From Bacteroidales bacterium (lineage in GTDB: Bacteria > Bacteroidota > Bacteroidia > Bacteroidales > Bacteroidaceae), in NCBI GenBank assembly GCA_030523385.1, contig JAUNIV010000094.1:1-7931 (forward strand): a stretch of DNA of 7,931 nt, written 5' to 3'. The notes under the pieces are model-generated. The model saw only the letters and a program-made list of their open reading frames with translations, ran no database searches and was not told the origin of the DNA. Each line of letters opens with the position of its first letter. Positions within the stretch are counted from its first letter, which is position 1. Shown here in pieces: positions 6,317 through 7,931 of this stretch. Both the position numbers and the translations under genes were made by a program.

Positions 6317-6368
6317 GAAATTGTCTTACATCTGCATCGGCGTCTTTGTGGCTCTTTTCATTTAGTCT

Positions 6369-6398
6369 GTAGGGACAGACACACGGGCCCGTCCCTAC
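6369..6398 (-). repeat. GTAGGG...CCCTAC palindrome at the PepSY gene 3' end
   Basis: Outer arms GTAGGGAC (6369-6376) and GTCCCTAC (6391-6398) pair perfectly. In - strand RNA the stem continues to 12 bp through two G.U pairs around a 6-base loop; on the + strand those two positions are A-C mismatches. The element lies 28 bases past the stop codon of the - strand PepSY gene, so it fits that mRNA's 3' end. It shares its outer six bases with the element at 4591-4617. No U-tract follows. Confidence 0.55.
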
Positions 6399-6425
6399 GG
6401 TTGAATGGAAGAAAAACCTTATATA

Positions 6426-7751
6426 TCAGGCATGTTTCTTTTTCTTCTTTCTTAGCCACATGTAGTAACCGCTCAAAGGAAGGATGCCTCCGATGAGTGC
6501 CGAAAGGAAATAAATGATTTTGGTAATCATACCTCCCCAATTACCGGTGTGGAAAGAGTAGAACCATCCTCGCAATGCCTGTGAGCGCGGAGCGTCTTTA
6601 TAGTAAGACATTTCCTTGATTTCGCCATTGCGCGGATTGAAGGTCGCTGTGTCCGTGCGACGCATGAGCGACTTGGGATTGGGAGCTATCTGCGCGTTTC
6701 TTTCGCTCAGAGTAATGGTCTTGAAGACGGGGTACATGCCTTTCAACTCGCTCAACACGTTGTCCCATACGGCATAGTTGAACGGGTGTTCGCCACGACC
6801 GCCTCTTTCGCCGCGTCCTTCCGGTCTGCCTTGTCCTTCTGACTTGGCTTGTTCTTCCGATTCGGCTCCTTGTTTTTGGTCTGTGCTTCCTTCTTGGTTG
6901 CCTCGTCCTCTTTGTCCGCTGCGTCCTCGTTTTCCTTCTTTCTGTTCCGGTTGGCTCTCCTGGCTTACCTGGGTTTCGTCTCCGGCTTTTGCTTCACGTG
7001 ATTCCCTGGCATTCCCGTTTTCATGGGCAGGAGCGTTGTGTGCCATTGCCGTATTGGGTTGTTCTGCTCCGCCGAAAAGGGAGTATGCTGCCGTGCGATA
7101 CCAGTTGAAGGACCAGGTAAGTCCTGTAAGTGCCATGAACAATAGGAAAATGGTCACATAGATGCCCAAAGAAACGTGGCTGTCGTACCAAAAACGGAAC
7201 CATCCTTTGGTGCAAGACACGCTGAGGCGGTTCTTCAATGCTTTTTTGCTGGAGGGGAACCATATTACGACACCGGTTATCAGAATAACGACCAGCATCA
7301 GTGTGGATATGCCCACGACGACTTTGCCCACCGTCTTTTCTCCTCTGGATGCGGGGGAGTCCATCAGATAACGGTGCAGTTTGCGCATGGTCTGAAAGAA
7401 GGCATAGCTTTTGGTCCAGCCGTTCACTTCACCCGTATAGGGATTGACACTCAGCGTGCGGCGCGGAGCATTCTTGAAAGAAGCCATGCAGTTCATTTTC
7501 TCGTCGGCATAGAACTGGATGGAAGAGAGTTGCAACGTGTCAGGCATTTGCTCCTTGATGCGTTGAGCCAGTTGCGAGGGTTGCAGGGGCTGTGCGCCAG
7601 CCGGTGGCGTTACATAATAAAGATGGGGATTGAGCGCATTGGTTATCTCTTGCTCGAATACTAAGGAAGCTCCTGTCAGACAGATGATCGTGATGAATAT
7701 GCCGAACGGGATAGACAGCCAAAGGTGTAACGTGCGAAATGTTTTTTTCAT
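6426..7751 (-). CDS. PepSY-associated four-helix membrane protein, XusC-like
   Basis: The 441-residue inner-membrane protein has the PepSY_TM architecture. Helices lie at about 10-32, 143-166, 194-217 and 409-432, ending in a basic tail, KKKKKH. The first periplasmic loop carries a PepSY-type segment (about 41-112) ending SVNPYTGEVNGW. The second holds a further PepSY-like stretch (about 324-385) with FNPRNGEI. His9, His126 (LHRYLM), His192 (YDSHVSLG) and His401 (SFHTGNWGG) sit at helix edges, as in family members thought to bind heme or reduce ferric siderophores. In Bacteroidota such genes often follow a TonB receptor and a surface lipoprotein (the xusABC layout), and another gene ends 84 bases upstream here. 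Unusual is a low-complexity Gly/Glu/Gln/Arg insertion at about 229-322. The family is clear; iron or siderophore uptake is inferred. Confidence 0.85.
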   Translation of the reverse strand: MKKTFRTLHLWLSIPFGIFITIICLTGASLVFEQEITNALNPHLYYVTPPAGAQPLQPSQLAQRIKEQMPDTLQLSSIQFYADEKMNCMASFKNAPRRTLSVNPYTGEVNGWTKSYAFFQTMRKLHRYLMDSPASRGEKTVGKVVVGISTLMLVVILITGVVIWFPSSKKALKNRLSVSCTKGWFRFWYDSHVSLGIYVTIFLLFMALTGLTWSFNWYRTAAYSLFGGAEQPNTAMAHNAPAHENGNARESREAKAGDETQVSQESQPEQKEGKRGRSGQRGRGNQEGSTDQKQGAESEEQAKSEGQGRPEGRGERGGRGEHPFNYAVWDNVLSELKGMYPVFKTITLSERNAQIAPNPKSLMRRTDTATFNPRNGEIKEMSYYKDAPRSQALRGWFYSFHTGNWGGMITKIIYFLSALIGGILPLSGYYMWLRKKKKKHA

Positions 7752-7767
7752 TGAATAAACGGATGAT

Positions 7768-7812
7768 GAACTGCGAAGAGGGATGGCCGTGCGGCAGCCC
7801 TCTTCACAGTTC
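7768..7812 (-). promoter_or_regulatory. strong intercistronic hairpin upstream of the PepSY gene
   Basis: Arms 7768-7782 and 7798-7812 form a 15-bp stem with a 15-base loop in - strand RNA. One pair is G.U there but an A-C mismatch on the + strand. The loop can form a small extra GCC/GGC stem. It lies between the stop of the upstream gene (7836) and the PepSY ATG (7751). No U-tract follows, so a processing or stabilising hairpin that sets expression of the two genes is likelier than full termination. Confidence 0.5.
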
Positions 7813-7835
7813 TTGGATGAATTTTATGAAGATGT

Positions 7836-7931
7836 TTACTTGTCGGTGGCAATCAGTTTACCGGCGTAGCTTATTTCACCGCATTCCACTTCCAGACCTT
7901 TCTTGGCTGTAGCTGTCTTGGGGTCGATTTC
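7836..7931 (-). CDS. 3' end of an upstream gene, possibly a siderophore-binding lipoprotein
   Basis: Only the last 31 codons and the TAA stop are inside the window; the start lies beyond its right edge. The residues begin EIDPKTATAKKGLEVEC and end GKLIATDK. An I-D-P-K-T-x-T-x-K-K-G pattern is what one sees in the final blade of beta-propeller proteins such as the DUF4374 (XusB-like) lipoproteins that often precede PepSY genes in Bacteroidota. The C-terminus is Lys, not the aromatic residue expected of a TonB-dependent receptor. The reading frame is open throughout and ends 84 bases before the PepSY start, consistent with one operon. The family assignment is a guess from context and a short tail. 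Confidence 0.6.
   Translation of the reverse strand, partial: EIDPKTATAKKGLEVECGEISYAGKLIATDK

Noticed and set aside
6178..6372. Small protein gene in the PepSY-LysR spacer on the + strand
   Set aside because: The frame runs through the inverted repeats and its composition is not protein-like; no promoter or family resemblance was seen.
6778..7161. Pro/Ser/Cys-rich + strand frame inside the PepSY gene
   Set aside because: It is the antisense image of the low-complexity Gly/Glu/Arg insertion; the opposite frame has transmembrane helices and PepSY motifs and is clearly the real one.

Overview
The window looks like chromosomal DNA of a gut Bacteroidales bacterium (Bacteroides or Phocaeicola). 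Three things point there: a SusE-like lipoprotein and a SusG-type amylase on one strand, lipoprotein signals with an acidic stretch right after the lipid-bearing Cys (the Bacteroidota surface-export pattern), and promoters that fit the Bacteroidota consensus TTTG-N19-21-TAnnTTTG rather than the E. coli one. No RNA gene, CRISPR array, transposase or integrase was seen.

Left part (1-4620, + strand): the tail of a starch-utilisation (sus-like) locus. A SusE/F-type starch-binding lipoprotein (48-1121) ends in a bifurcated terminator hairpin. Instead of running on into susF/susG, the sequence then holds a compact two-gene cassette with its own consensus promoter (1219-1250). Its first gene is a Panacea (DUF4065/SocA-like) protein and its second, 3 bases downstream, is a 144-residue protein I cannot place in a named family; the layout is that of a Panacea antitoxin-toxin pair. 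Directly after the second stop codon lie two 26-bp near-identical palindromic repeats with a 32-bp period. Then comes susG (2460-4556), a surface GH13 alpha-amylase whose catalytic and CBM58 residues line up with B. thetaiotaomicron SusG at a constant offset of 7.

Middle (4621-6180, - strand): sufE (Fe-S cluster sulfur transfer), with a perfect Bacteroidota promoter, and upstream of it a LysR-family regulator of unknown target. The regulator's 3' hairpin sits beside the sufE promoter.

Right part (6181-7931, - strand): a roughly 330-base spacer packed with overlapping inverted repeats, then a four-helix PepSY-associated membrane protein with an unusual Gly/Glu/Gln/Arg-rich periplasmic insertion, and the 3' end of an upstream gene. 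PepSY membrane proteins in Bacteroidota commonly lie in iron, siderophore or heme uptake operons (XusC-like), so this may be the end of such an operon; the upstream gene is too truncated to prove it.

The most noteworthy items are the Panacea cassette between susE and susG with an unassigned partner gene, the paired 26-bp repeats after it, the mutually exclusive hairpins at 6257-6316, and a set of gene-end hairpins whose G.U pairs form only in the sense-strand RNA.
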